Shown one piece after another: positions 1-6,029 of a DNA stretch of 64,000 nt. Made by a program: the position numbers and the translations under genes. The notes beneath the pieces are model-generated. The model was given only the letters and a program-made list of their open reading frames with translations. It was not told where the DNA came from and ran no database searches. This stretch comes from a virus. The stretch spans positions 1 through 64,000 of the IMG/VR virus record IMGVR_UViG_3300046557_000419; one strand, given 5' to 3'. The first letter of the stretch is position 1. The number at the start of each line of letters is the position of its first letter.

Positions 1-428
1 TGTCGGCTGACACCTCAAAACTTCGAACCGCTAAAAGGGCCTTTTCCCAACGGGGGCAGGGACATGGGGCGAAACCCCTCGGCATCAGGGAGGCGCAGGG
101 GCTGTGTGCGTTAAAACGGGCGGCCCGCGTATCGGGAGCCTGGACTGGCAGGCCGCTCCTGGGGCTTCCCTGGCGTTTGCATTGGGGAGGGCTGTCCGAA
201 GAACGTATACAAATTCGGGACAGGGGTGGCCTCGGAAATCGGGCGGCCCTGTTTTGGGGCCCCATCCCGCGCCGCGCCGCCTAAAAGGCCATTTGCTGGC
301 CGATCCTCAGCTCAGGGTCCGGCCTGATATTCCCGGCGGCGGGTGAGGCTGCGGCTTGATCCTGGCCGATCTGCTGGCCGATCTTCGGAGGCCGTGGGTA
401 GCGAGGGCTTCGCCCTGGAGAAGAGTCC
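1..428. other. left-edge region without a supported gene
   Basis: I see no convincing coding region here. The open frames have no ribosome binding site and improbable composition. The stretch contains a small AAAAGGGCCTTTT dyad near 33-45, one TTTGCATT half-site at 176-183, and three copies of CTGGCCGATC at 296-305, 362-371 and 374-383. A hairpin repeat lies at 404-416. It may be the far end of an intergenic or control region that continues off the window. Confidence 0.4.
404..416 (-). repeat. hairpin repeat copy 1 (GAA loop)
   Basis: On the minus strand this reads AGGGC-GAA-GCCCT and is preceded on the plus strand by GTGGGTAGCGAG. It lies just downstream of the minus-strand gene at 429-620. 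The stem differs from the other copies by a compensated base pair. Confidence 0.7.
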
Positions 429-620
429 CTAGTGACCGCGTGGCGTCCCGGGGAATGGGACGACGTCGCCGTCCGCCGCCCGGATCACCGCCTTTGCCAT
501 CGGCATCGGGTCGAACCCGAGATCGGCGACCGCGTCGGCCACGCCCTGGCGCTCCAGCTCGGCGACGATCGCCTCGACCACCTTCATCAGCCTGGCCATG
601 TCGGCCGCGCTGTCGCTCAT
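429..620 (-). CDS. small hypothetical protein (63 aa)
   Basis: Unrecognised small acidic protein. The N-terminal half is amphipathic helix (MARLMKVVEAIVAELERQG), followed by a short tail ending PFPGTPRGH. I chose the ATG at 620 because GAGG lies 8 nt upstream. An in-frame ATG at 626 sits too close to that site. It is the last gene of the leftward set, and its 3' end is followed by a hairpin repeat that could act as a terminator or processing stem. No function can be assigned. Confidence 0.6.
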   Translation of the reverse strand: MSDSAADMARLMKVVEAIVAELERQGVADAVADLGFDPMPMAKAVIRAADGDVVPFPGTPRGH

Positions 621-674
621 GATCATGCCCTCGGTAATACCGAGACCATCGTACCACGGTGGCCGTGGGTAGCG

Positions 675-687
675 AGCGCTCCGCGCT
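675..687 (-). repeat. hairpin repeat copy 2 (GGA loop)
   Basis: Reads AGCGC-GGA-GCGCT on the minus strand, flanked on the plus strand by GTGGGTAGCGAG. A neighbouring dyad CCACGG-TGG-CCGTGG lies at 653-667. It is immediately upstream of the rightward Cys-rich gene. Confidence 0.75.
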
Positions 688-706
688 GATGATAGTCACA
701 CCGGCC

Positions 707-1120
707 ATGACGCCGAAGCAATGCAAGCACTGCCAGCGAGACTTCTACCGGTCCGGCCGCCCCGAGCAGCGGTTCTGCTCTCACGACTGCCACCGCGCCG
801 ATCGCTACAGGGTCCGCCCGACGAGCCGCCGCTGCGAGTGCTGCCCGACCGTGTTCTCGACCGAGGGCCGGCGGAAGCACAAGCGCTTCTGCTCCCCGAG
901 TTGCGTGGCCACCTGGCGCGAGCGCGAGAAGCGCCTGAACCGTCCTTCCCCGCCGCCGAGAACCGGCCGCCGGAAGCCGGGCCGCCTGGAATGGACGCTC
1001 TCCGGCATGCAGCGAAGCCGGGGGATGGCGCCGAGCCCGCGGCCACTGTCGTCACCGCCGGCCTGGGTCGACCTCCTGACCCGCCTCGGCTATGCCCGGG
1101 TTCGAACCGGGCGTGGGTAG
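707..1120 (+). CDS. double zinc-finger-like Cys-rich protein
   Basis: The first about 70 residues hold two copies of a Cys pattern. The first is CKHC followed by CSHDC, the second CECC followed by CSPSC, each with about 14-16 residues between the pairs. This is typical of treble-clef or zinc-ribbon units, so metal binding is likely. The C-terminal half is Arg/Pro rich and low complexity. It is the only rightward gene in a leftward operon. Starts at 689 or GTG 659 are in frame, but the conserved part begins at 707. No good Shine-Dalgarno site is visible. The stop codon TAG lies inside the GTGGGTAGCGAG flank of repeat copy 3. A nucleic-acid-binding role is inference. Confidence 0.6.
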   Translation: MTPKQCKHCQRDFYRSGRPEQRFCSHDCHRADRYRVRPTSRRCECCPTVFSTEGRRKHKRFCSPSCVATWREREKRLNRPSPPPRTGRRKPGRLEWTLSGMQRSRGMAPSPRPLSSPPAWVDLLTRLGYARVRTGRG

Positions 1121-1122
1121 CG

Positions 1123-1135
1123 AGCGCTCCGCGCT
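1123..1135 (-). repeat. hairpin repeat copy 3 (GGA loop)
   Basis: AGCGC-GGA-GCGCT on the minus strand. The outer bases GTAGCG/CGCTAC can extend the stem. Its flank supplies the stop codon of the Cys-rich gene and abuts a T-arm-like dyad at 1094-1112. Confidence 0.75.
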
Positions 1136-1304
1136 ACTGACCTACACCACGGCTGGCGCGGCGCACGCGGCCGGCCTGATGGAGCTTCAGCTTCCGCACC
1201 AGCTCCTGCAGCTTCTCGGCGTCCTCCGGGCTCATCTTCTTCGGGCCGCGATTGGCTCTGATCGGTCCCTCGAAGGGGATGTAGTCGTCATCGTCGATGG
1301 TCAT
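1134..1304 (-). CDS. small basic/acidic hypothetical protein (56 aa)
   Basis: Unrecognised. It starts with an acidic stretch (MTIDDDDYIPFEG) and ends in a basic helix. The ATG at 1304 lies 8 nt after the repeat hairpin at 1313-1325. On the minus strand that hairpin presents GGAG in its loop, about 12 nt before the start. The repeat therefore forms this gene's leader. The next upstream gene in the leftward operon ends at 1330. Confidence 0.6.
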   Translation of the reverse strand: MTIDDDDYIPFEGPIRANRGPKKMSPEDAEKLQELVRKLKLHQAGRVRRASRGVGQ

Positions 1305-1312
1305 GGCCGGCG

Positions 1313-1325
1313 AGCGCTCCGCGCT
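1313..1325 (-). repeat. hairpin repeat copy 4 (GGA loop, gene leader)
   Basis: AGCGC-GGA-GCGCT on the minus strand, 8 nt upstream of the ATG at 1304. The loop carries the only purine-rich sequence near that start. Confidence 0.75.
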
Positions 1326-1329
1326 AGAG

Positions 1330-1668
1330 TCAGACATTGCCGCCGCAGTGCCGGCACTGGCGATGCTCGACCGGCCGGAATGCGTCCTTGATCGGGTGGT
1401 CGGGGTCCTCGTACAGGCCGCCGCTGATGACGCTGATGTTCGTGTCGAACTCGGGGTGCTCCCAGTCGGGGCGGGCCGTGTGCGCGTAGCGGGCGCCCGG
1501 GAAGATGGGCTCGCCTTTCGGGGCCGGCTGCTCCTTCGAGCACGTCGGCTTCATCACCACGCGGTGACGACGGAGGAACTCTTCGGTCGTGCAGCCGGCG
1601 ACGCCCTCGTTCTTGAGCACGATCGGCACGGCGATGATGCGGCTGGTCTTCGGGTCGAAGGTGGTCAT
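1330..1668 (-). CDS. hypothetical protein with C-terminal CxxC (112 aa)
   Basis: Unrecognised phage protein. A C-terminal QCRHCGGNV tail and an internal TCSKE Cys could bind metal or form a disulphide. The start at 1668 is the ATG directly after repeat copy 5, giving MTTFDPKTSR. The longer in-frame version would translate the repeat itself as SSAERS, which I consider unlikely. It is part of the leftward operon. Confidence 0.65.
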   Translation of the reverse strand: MTTFDPKTSRIIAVPIVLKNEGVAGCTTEEFLRRHRVVMKPTCSKEQPAPKGEPIFPGARYAHTARPDWEHPEFDTNISVISGGLYEDPDHPIKDAFRPVEHRQCRHCGGNV

Positions 1669-1676
1669 GGGCAGCG

Positions 1677-1689
1677 AGCGCTCCGCGCT
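1677..1689 (-). repeat. hairpin repeat copy 5 (GGA loop, gene leader)
   Basis: AGCGC-GGA-GCGCT on the minus strand, in the leader of the gene starting at 1668. Its position relative to the ATG matches copy 4. Confidence 0.75.
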
Positions 1690-1789
1690 AGAGAAGAACA
1701 CACAGGACCGCGGCCACGATCCAGATCAAGCCGATCGGGTACACTGTCACCCGGATGGTGCGCTGGCCTACGCGCTTGACACTGATCAC
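1688..1789 (-). CDS. tiny membrane peptide (33 aa)
   Basis: A GTG start at 1789 overlaps the stop of the upstream gene as GTGA, which suggests translational coupling. A short basic N-terminus is followed by one hydrophobic segment (YPIGLIWIVAAVLCVLL) running to the C-terminus. It probably inserts in the inner membrane. The function is unknown. Confidence 0.55.
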   Translation of the reverse strand: MISVKRVGQRTIRVTVYPIGLIWIVAAVLCVLL

Positions 1790-2058
1790 AGCCGCACCAC
1801 GATCAGGTCGTCGACCGAGAAGCCGTCCGTCCAGCCGTGCCGATTGATGATCTCGTCGTCGCTGGCGATGCCGACGTTGATCTCGTGGCCGCTGCCGTCC
1901 TGGTATTCCCAGACCATGGACACGACGACGTACTCGGCGGGCCACTCCGCGGCATACTGGGCGGCCGGCGATACGGTCACGCGGCTGCCGATACGGATCG
2001 GGGAGACCTCGATCATCTGGCGCATCAGGATTTCGTGGCGGGGCAGGGCGGCGTTCAT
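1786..2058 (-). CDS. hypothetical protein (90 aa)
   Basis: Unrecognised soluble protein. It is a mostly beta-rich sequence with a central motif VSMVWEYQDGSG. A similar length and composition are common among phage early proteins. It starts with ATG at 2058 and lies 4 bp from the gene upstream. It is coupled to the 33-aa membrane peptide downstream. Confidence 0.65.
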   Translation of the reverse strand: MNAALPRHEILMRQMIEVSPIRIGSRVTVSPAAQYAAEWPAEYVVVSMVWEYQDGSGHEINVGIASDDEIINRHGWTDGFSVDDLIVVRL

Positions 2059-2062
2059 CAGG

Positions 2063-2188
2063 TCACTCTCCGGAGAAATACCAGTCGGCCGCCTTGCGGA
2101 GGAGGCCAGTGTTGTTGGCGATGACGAGGCTGCCGATCAGCGCCAGCGCCACGACGATGCCGGTGAAGGCAGCGGTCCTGATCGACAT
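2063..2188 (-). CDS. small single-pass membrane protein (41 aa)
   Basis: The ATG at 2188 overlaps the upstream stop as ATGA. Residues about 6-24 are hydrophobic (AAFTGIVVALALIGSLVIA), followed by a short polar tail ending WYFSGE. One transmembrane helix is expected. The function is unknown. Confidence 0.6.
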   Translation of the reverse strand: MSIRTAAFTGIVVALALIGSLVIANNTGLLRKAADWYFSGE

Positions 2189-2508
2189 CACGGCAGCTCC
2201 GTGGGCCGCTTGGTCAGCAGGCCTTGTCGGATCCGCCACCACAGGCCGGCCCCGCTCTCGCATTCCGAGACTGGCGGCACTGCATCGAGGCCGTGCTTGC
2301 GCTGAAGCAGCTTGCCGGTGTCGTGATCGCCGTCCCGCCAGGTGGCTCCCTGGCTCAGCCGGTGAAGCACGAAGGGCCGCGCCAGCTCGGGAGCATCCCT
2401 CAGGGCCGCCATGAGTCCGAACTGGAACTCGAGAGCGTCGACCAGCTCGCGGCGCAGGTCCGCGATCGAGAGCCGGTTGATGTAGGACTCATCGACGAGG
2501 TCGCTCAC
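2188..2508 (-). CDS. hypothetical protein (106 aa)
   Basis: Unrecognised. The N-terminal half is helical (LSIADLRRELVDALEFQFGLMAA). The C-terminus contains WWRIRQGLL. The start at 2508 overlaps the upstream gene's stop by four bases (ATGA), so it is translated in the same leftward operon. Confidence 0.65.
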   Translation of the reverse strand: MSDLVDESYINRLSIADLRRELVDALEFQFGLMAALRDAPELARPFVLHRLSQGATWRDGDHDTGKLLQRKHGLDAVPPVSECESGAGLWWRIRQGLLTKRPTELP

Positions 2509-2855
2509 ATGTGGTCTCCCAGGTTACGCTTGAACTCGCGCAGGAAGGCGTTCGCCTCGTTGAGATCGGCCGGCAGGTCGGTCGCCCACGACACCGAGAC
2601 TCGAGCGATCGGCGTCGGGATCATGCGGAAGAGCCAGAGGAACTGGCGGCGGCTCTGGAACGGACGGAAGGTCCGGCCACGGATCTTGCGCTGCTCACCG
2701 GGGAGGGGATGTCGCCACTGGCGGCTGCTGAGCTGGGCGCCGAAGCCACCGATCCAGGTGTAGAGCCGGCCGCTCAGCCAGTAGAACCGGTCGTCGAAGT
2801 AGGGCGACGCGAGTCCGTGGCCGTTGCCGAAGATCAAATGGTCGAGGAAAAGCAT
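2505..2855 (-). CDS. hypothetical protein (116 aa)
   Basis: Unrecognised. The sequence is rich in aromatic residues and Arg. The N-terminal MLFLDHLIFGNGHGL is followed by a probable beta region with Tyr/Trp. Its ATG lies about 10 bp downstream of a copy of the phage-wide TTTGC-N6-GCAAA dyad (2865-2880). This suggests it heads a transcriptional subunit of the leftward operon. No clear Shine-Dalgarno sequence is present. Confidence 0.6.
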   Translation of the reverse strand: MLFLDHLIFGNGHGLASPYFDDRFYWLSGRLYTWIGGFGAQLSSRQWRHPLPGEQRKIRGRTFRPFQSRRQFLWLFRMIPTPIARVSVSWATDLPADLNEANAFLREFKRNLGDHM

Positions 2856-2864
2856 CCGGCTTGA

Positions 2865-2880
2865 CTAGCACGAATGCAAA
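2865..2880 (-). promoter_or_regulatory. dispersed dyad operator site 1
   Basis: CTAGC-ACGAAT-GCAAA on the plus strand, one of the YTTGC-N6-GCAAA family, with a second GCAAA half-site 9 bp to its right. It lies about 10 bp upstream of the minus-strand ATG at 2855. Confidence 0.6.
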
Positions 2881-2908
2881 TGCGATGCAAATATTCGCGG
2901 GGCCGGCG

Positions 2909-2921
2909 GGCGCTTCGCGCC
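2909..2921 (-). repeat. hairpin repeat copy 6 (GAA loop)
   Basis: GGCGC-GAA-GCGCC on the minus strand, followed on the plus strand by AGAGTCA as in copy 4. It lies between the genes at 2505-2855 and 2949-3221. The outer pair has changed from A-T to G-C on both arms. Confidence 0.7.
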
Positions 2922-2948
2922 AGAGTCATAACCAAACCGCCCGCAGCG

Positions 2949-3221
2949 TCACCCGTCGCGGAGGTTCATCGCTTTGTAGGCCTTGAGCAGCTGGTCCGGA
3001 GGCGTCTTGGCTTTCAGGGCTTCCCAGGCCATCTTGAAGTCGATCTTCGCCTGGTCGAGGCTGCCGGCCGTGCCGATGGGGAGACCTCCGGTGAGGTGGA
3101 CGATGACGTTCCAGATCCAGATCCCGGGCGTGCGCTCGCTGGCGTATCTGATCCGGCCGACCAGCTGCTTGTCGTCGAGCACGGAATAGTCGCGGCGTCC
3201 GATTGGTCGCAGGCTGAGCAC
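2949..3221 (-). CDS. hypothetical protein, first gene of left operon (90 aa)
   Basis: Unrecognised. It is a compact alpha/beta-looking protein with GGLPIGTAGSLDQAKIDFKMAWEA near the middle. The pattern recalls small phage proteins in which a substrate-like GxAxSxxxA loop precedes a helix with AW. The start is GTG 3221, with GAGG 8 nt upstream. It is the first gene to the left of the operator array at 3245-3330 and is presumably controlled by it. Confidence 0.6.
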   Translation of the reverse strand: MLSLRPIGRRDYSVLDDKQLVGRIRYASERTPGIWIWNVIVHLTGGLPIGTAGSLDQAKIDFKMAWEALKAKTPPDQLLKAYKAMNLRDG

Positions 3222-3244
3222 GAAATCGGCCTCGTGAGGGGGGG

Positions 3245-3330
3245 TGTCAACCAGGATGACAGGGGGGGGGGTGTAATCCTGGTTGACAGGGGTGTCATCC
3301 GAGTTGACAGGGGTGTCATCCGAGTTGACA
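3245..3330. promoter_or_regulatory. operator array TGTCA-N7-TGACA x4
   Basis: Four inverted repeats of the form TGTCA-N7-TGACA lie at 3245-3261, 3272-3288 (left arm TGTAA), 3293-3309 and 3314-3330. The last two share the spacer TCCGAGT. Centres are separated by 27, 21 and 21 bp, so three sites lie on the same DNA face. The array ends 24 bp before the GTG of the leftward gene at 3221. It is a plausible binding site for a dimeric repressor that controls the left operon. The regulator is not identified in the window. Confidence 0.7.
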
Positions 3331-3335
3331 CCTTA

Positions 3336-3369
3336 AACCACCACTATAACCACCACTTGAACCACCAAC
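3336..3369. repeat. three 10-bp direct repeats, 12-bp period
   Basis: AACCACCACT at 3336-3345 and 3348-3357 is followed by AACCACCAAC at 3360-3369. The constant 12-bp phase directly beside the operator array resembles iterons or a second regulator's tandem sites. The function is unknown. Confidence 0.6.
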
Positions 3370-3503
3370 TCTTAGACTCTCGTCCCTTTTCGGGCCGAGG
3401 CGCTGGCTTTTGGCTTCGGCCGCAGGTTCCGGTCAGGAACTCCAGCCGGCAAGTTTCCACAGTTCGGGCGGAAAGGTGCCCAGGTGTTGAAACCGGGAAC
3501 CCG

Positions 3504-3519
3504 TTTGCATTTTTGCAGG
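3504..3519. promoter_or_regulatory. dispersed dyad operator site 2
   Basis: TTTGC-ATTTTT-GCAGG, lying 18 bp upstream of the -35 box at 3537. It has a partner at 3578-3593 downstream of the promoter. Confidence 0.6.
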
Positions 3520-3536
3520 GAACAACCAGAGAGGGG

Positions 3537-3565
3537 TTGACAGAACGGGGGTACCTACTGTAGGA
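3537..3565 (+). promoter_or_regulatory. putative rightward promoter (copy A of shared block)
   Basis: A perfect -35 box TTGACA at 3537-3542 lies in a 29-bp block (3528-3556) that is 28/29 identical to 22616-22644. The expected -10 position (GTAGGA at 3560-3565, 17-bp spacing) is poor, so it may need an activator. It would drive the small-gene operon starting at 3762. Confidence 0.5.
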
Positions 3566-3577
3566 CTTGCTGTAGCG

Positions 3578-3593
3578 TTAGCATTCGTGCAAA
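3578..3593. promoter_or_regulatory. dispersed dyad operator site 3
   Basis: TTAGC-ATTCGT-GCAAA, about 13 bp after the presumed -10 of promoter copy A. It is well placed to block or adjust early transcription. Confidence 0.65.
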
Positions 3594-3732
3594 CGTAACC
3601 AAGCCCCCAGGATGCGGCCCGGACAATCAGCCGGGACATTGGGCGGTGCCCGGACCCACTAACCCCATGCTGCGACCCCCGCCTCAGGCGGCGGCGCCCG
3701 GCCAGGCGATAGGAGTTCGGCGTGTCCAGGGG

Positions 3733-3748
3733 CTTGCTTGAATGCAAA
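3733..3748. promoter_or_regulatory. dispersed dyad operator site 4
   Basis: CTTGC-TTGAAT-GCAAA, followed directly by CGGAGG, the Shine-Dalgarno of the gene starting at 3762. The core spacer TTGAAT is shared by the best copies. Confidence 0.75.
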
Positions 3749-3761
3749 CGGAGGAACGCGC

Positions 3762-3887
3762 GTGAGCCATGAGCTGATCCAGTATCTCGCCTATGTGGCC
3801 GCGATCGTCCTGACCCCTGCAGTCGGCTTTGCCGTCCTCGGCCTGTTCTGGTGCGTCCGATCCCTAAAGGAGATCGTCTGGCCATGA
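3762..3887 (+). CDS. small membrane protein (41 aa)
   Basis: The GTG start at 3762 is preceded by GGAGG and by operator site 4. A hydrophobic segment covers about residues 6-28, followed by a basic cytoplasmic-type tail. It is the first of a long series of overlapping small genes, and its stop overlaps the next ATG as ATGA. A membrane role is likely. The specific function is unknown. Confidence 0.6.
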   Translation: MSHELIQYLAYVAAIVLTPAVGFAVLGLFWCVRSLKEIVWP

Positions 3888-4018
3888 CTGCTGACATCGA
3901 ATTTCTCGCCGTGCTCAGCAGAGCCATCCTCGCATTGATGATCCTGAGCGGCGGCGCCATCGCAACGATCCTGGTCGTGATCCTCATCCTGAAGCTCTTT
4001 GGGTGCCTCGATGACTGA
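3884..4018 (+). CDS. small membrane protein (44 aa)
   Basis: The ATG overlaps the previous stop (ATGA). A long hydrophobic helix spans roughly residues 14-38 (ALMILSGGAIATILVVILIL). It is translationally coupled on both sides. No family is recognised. Confidence 0.6.
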   Translation: MTADIEFLAVLSRAILALMILSGGAIATILVVILILKLFGCLDD

Positions 4019-4295
4019 CCGCGCAGACGAAATCATCGCTGCCGCCGAGCAGGCGCTGCGTGAGCGACGCGGGCGCTCCGCGCCAGAGACAAACCAAACA
4101 GCTCCCGACTGGGGCCCGCTGTACCGCTACCTGCAAGGTGTGGTGCTCGGCTGCGTCGCCGGCCTGATCATCGGCTACATCTGCGGCGCCTTCATCGGAC
4201 CGGGTCGTGACACCTGCAAGGTGCGCGCCTCCACGGCTCACATGGCGGTCTGTCTCGATGACTCGATCGCAAAAGCCAAGGGGCTGATGCGGTGA
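4011..4295 (+). CDS. membrane protein carrying an in-frame repeat (94 aa)
   Basis: The ATG at 4011 overlaps the previous gene. The N-terminal 35 residues are helical and charged. A transmembrane segment follows (GVVLGCVAGLIIGYICGAF), then a Cys-containing tail. Repeat hairpin copy 7 lies inside the coding sequence and contributes RGRSAP in frame, a sign that the repeat can insert in genes. The function is unknown. Confidence 0.65.
   Translation: MTDRADEIIAAAEQALRERRGRSAPETNQTAPDWGPLYRYLQGVVLGCVAGLIIGYICGAFIGPGRDTCKVRASTAHMAVCLDDSIAKAKGLMR
4072..4084 (-). repeat. hairpin repeat copy 7 (GGA loop, within a gene)
   Basis: GGCGC-GGA-GCGCC on the minus strand, followed on the plus strand by AGAGACA. 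It is located inside the coding region 4011-4295 without breaking the frame. Confidence 0.7.
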
Positions 4296-4630
4296 GCGAG
4301 AACCCTGGGAAGTGGCGAGACATCGAACAGCACGCTGACAGCATGACGCTCTTCGGCCGCGACTTCACGCTGCTGGTCGACGGCAAGCCGCTCGACAGCA
4401 TCCCGACGAAGCTCTTCGTCAACGAGATCGACGTCGTGACCGGCGCGATCACTGAGGTCACCTACACGACCCAGCTCGCGATCGACGAGCCGATCGAGCC
4501 GCTCAGCGAGACAGAGCAGAAGCTCTGCGATTGGTGGGCCAAGCGGATCGAGGAAGATCTGCTCCGCCAGCTCTGCGGCGCGTCCAGTGAATACGAACAA
4601 AGCCTGCGTGCGGCAGGAGCCAAAGTTTAA
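4292..4630 (+). CDS. hypothetical protein (112 aa)
   Basis: The GTG at 4292 overlaps the previous stop (GTGA). The protein is acidic and soluble-looking, with beta-rich N-terminal segments (MTLFGRDFTLLVDGKPL) and a helical C-terminus (CDWWAKRIEEDLLRQLCG). No family is recognised. Confidence 0.65.
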   Translation: MSENPGKWRDIEQHADSMTLFGRDFTLLVDGKPLDSIPTKLFVNEIDVVTGAITEVTYTTQLAIDEPIEPLSETEQKLCDWWAKRIEEDLLRQLCGASSEYEQSLRAAGAKV

Positions 4631-4682
4631 CCAGAGCCCGTGGTCTGCCCCAGGCAGCACGGCTCACCCTTTCGAGGCCGGA

Positions 4683-4994
4683 ATGTCCAAGATCGTGCCC
4701 GACCAGCTCGTTGACCTCGCGCTCGAACATCTCGACGACGAAGTCAAGCGCTGGCGGCGCGTGCCTTGGGCTCCGGGATACATCCGCCTGATGCGGTGCC
4801 CCGACATGCCGGGCCCGGCAGAGATCACCGCTCAAGCGATGGAACAGGAGATCGTCTGCCACGACGTGCCGGCCGCTCTCGCCGACGACATGATCGTCCG
4901 CTTCGCGATGGAGAAGGCCATTGAGGCCGTCATCGGTGCCATCTCGCTCGCAGTGCCGGCGCCGAAGCCGCGCAAGCGAAAGGCCAAGTCGTGA
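4683..4994 (+). CDS. hypothetical protein with basic tail (103 aa)
   Basis: The start at 4683 has GAGG 6 nt upstream. A longer in-frame start at 4587 would overlap the preceding gene. The body is helical, and the C-terminus is Pro/Lys/Arg rich (APKPRKRKAKS), suggesting nucleic-acid contact. No domain is recognised. Its last bases overlap the next ATG. Confidence 0.6.
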   Translation: MSKIVPDQLVDLALEHLDDEVKRWRRVPWAPGYIRLMRCPDMPGPAEITAQAMEQEIVCHDVPAALADDMIVRFAMEKAIEAVIGAISLAVPAPKPRKRKAKS

Positions 4995-5236
4995 TCGAGT
5001 TCATCGGGCTCGCCTGCTTCTCGCTCGGCGTCGCCACGCTCTACGCCACATGGCGGCTGTGGCTCGACGAGCCTCGCCAGATCCGTTTCACGGACAAGCT
5101 GGCAGAGGCTCTGGAAATGCCACGCTACGTCCAGCGGGCGCAGATGTACTGCCGGCTCTACGGCTATCCCGAGAGCGAGTGGGAACGGTTTCAACACCGC
5201 GCCATCGCCGACATCATCATGGAGGCGTACCGCTAA
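4991..5236 (+). CDS. membrane-anchored hypothetical protein (81 aa)
   Basis: An N-terminal hydrophobic segment (FIGLACFSLGVATLYATW) is followed by a soluble helical part. ATGA overlap with the upstream gene and TAATG overlap with the next gene show a tightly packed operon. No family is recognised. Confidence 0.6.
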   Translation: MIEFIGLACFSLGVATLYATWRLWLDEPRQIRFTDKLAEALEMPRYVQRAQMYCRLYGYPESEWERFQHRAIADIIMEAYR

Positions 5237-5430
5237 TGGAGCAGCTCTTCAGCGCGGCCCACGCTGCATCGCGGATGTACGCCAGTAGCTGGCGCCGTGG
5301 AAACATCGTCCGCGCCCAGAACCAGCTTCGCAAGAACCTGCAGAGCAAGCGCCTCGTGGACTTCTACCTCGACGAAATCGAGCGCGAAGTCGACTTCATC
5401 ATCTTCGAGAAAGACTTCGATGCCGCCTGA
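5236..5430 (+). CDS. small helical protein (64 aa)
   Basis: Starts at the ATG in the TAATG junction. It is a mixed-charge helical sequence ending in a strongly acidic stretch (YLDEIEREVDFIIFEKD). Its 3' end contains the start of the next 26-aa gene in another frame. The function is unknown. Confidence 0.55.
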   Translation: MEQLFSAAHAASRMYASSWRRGNIVRAQNQLRKNLQSKRLVDFYLDEIEREVDFIIFEKDFDAA

Positions 5431-5500
5431 GATCGCCCAAATCCTGATCAGTATCGCGATCTCGATCGCTTTCATGGTCATCGTTGCCGGGGAGGCCTGA
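5420..5500 (+). CDS. tiny membrane peptide (26 aa)
   Basis: ATG at 5420 inside the end of the preceding gene. Nearly the whole peptide is one hydrophobic helix (AQILISIAISIAFMVIVAG). It resembles the other single-helix peptides in this operon. The function is unknown. Confidence 0.45.
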   Translation: MPPEIAQILISIAISIAFMVIVAGEA

Positions 5501-5503
5501 GAC

Positions 5504-5683
5504 ATGCCCAAGAAAATTGCTGAGAAGTCCGCCGCCATCATCACGATCAAGGATGCGCCGGAGATGACCAAGCGCGGCCGGCGCCAGATCGCCGAGTGGA
5601 TGCGCAAGCAGGCGGACTTCCTGGAGTTCGAGGGTAAGGCGCTCTCGAAGCGCTTCACCGCCCGGTACCTGTACCGCGACTGA
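5504..5683 (+). CDS. small basic protein (59 aa)
   Basis: GGAGG lies 8 nt before the ATG. The protein is Lys/Arg rich (MTKRGRRQIAEWMRKQADFL) and probably helical, so it may bind nucleic acid. It is joined to the next gene by TGATG. Confidence 0.55.
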   Translation: MPKKIAEKSAAIITIKDAPEMTKRGRRQIAEWMRKQADFLEFEGKALSKRFTARYLYRD

Positions 5684-5937
5684 TGGTTACTGACCCGATC
5701 TCAACCAGCCCGAAGGCCATGATCGCCTTCGAGCTGATGAAAATTCTGGACCCGCTCGTCGGTGTTGCTGAGGCCGCATTCTTCATGCAGCGCAGCAACG
5801 ACCTCCTCGGCGGCACGACCCCTGTCACGGCAATCAAGGATGGCCGGATCGACGAGGTGCGCCGTGCCGTCCAGGCGGTCGCGATGGAGAAGGGCGTTTT
5901 CGGCGAGCCATGGCTGCCGCCGAAGACCCGACGCTGA
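5683..5937 (+). CDS. hypothetical protein (84 aa)
   Basis: ATG in the TGATG junction. The sequence is mostly helical with no recognised motif. Its stop lies 4 bp before the tRNA-Gly gene, so the transcript must be processed at the tRNA 5' end. Confidence 0.6.
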   Translation: MVTDPISTSPKAMIAFELMKILDPLVGVAEAAFFMQRSNDLLGGTTPVTAIKDGRIDEVRRAVQAVAMEKGVFGEPWLPPKTRR

Positions 5938-5941
5938 AATT

Positions 5942-6017
5942 GCTGGGGTAGCTCAGATGGTAGAGCGCCGGATTTCCAATCCGTTGGTCGTGGGTTCGAA
6001 CCCCACCCCTCGCTCCA
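5942..6017 (+). tRNA. tRNA-Gly (TCC)
   Basis: A cloverleaf can be drawn. The acceptor strands are GCTGGGG and CCCTCGC (one T-C mismatch at pair 3-70), and the D arm is GCTC/GAGC. The anticodon loop is TTTCCAA, giving TCC for GGA codons. The T arm is GTGGG-TTCGAAC-CCCAC, with T discriminator and encoded CCA. It is the first of five tRNAs in the window. Confidence 0.9.
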
Positions 6018-6029
6018 AAGGAACCGAAC

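Noticed and set aside
104-346. Rightward open frame near the left edge
   Set aside because: No Shine-Dalgarno sequence, erratic composition and no recognisable motif.
1085-1165. Minus-strand tRNA-like sequence with a good T-arm (CCCGG-TTCGAAC-CCGGG)
   Set aside because: No matching acceptor 5' strand or anticodon arm can be drawn. The upstream sequence is the hairpin repeat, so a cloverleaf is not supported.
1330-1701. Longer N-terminus translating hairpin repeat 5 as SSAERS
   Set aside because: The same residues would precede two unrelated genes only because they share the repeat. The ATG after the hairpin is the simpler start.
3999-4010. TTG start 12 nt upstream of the gene at 4011
   Set aside because: The ATG overlapping the previous stop fits the coupled-gene pattern of the operon.
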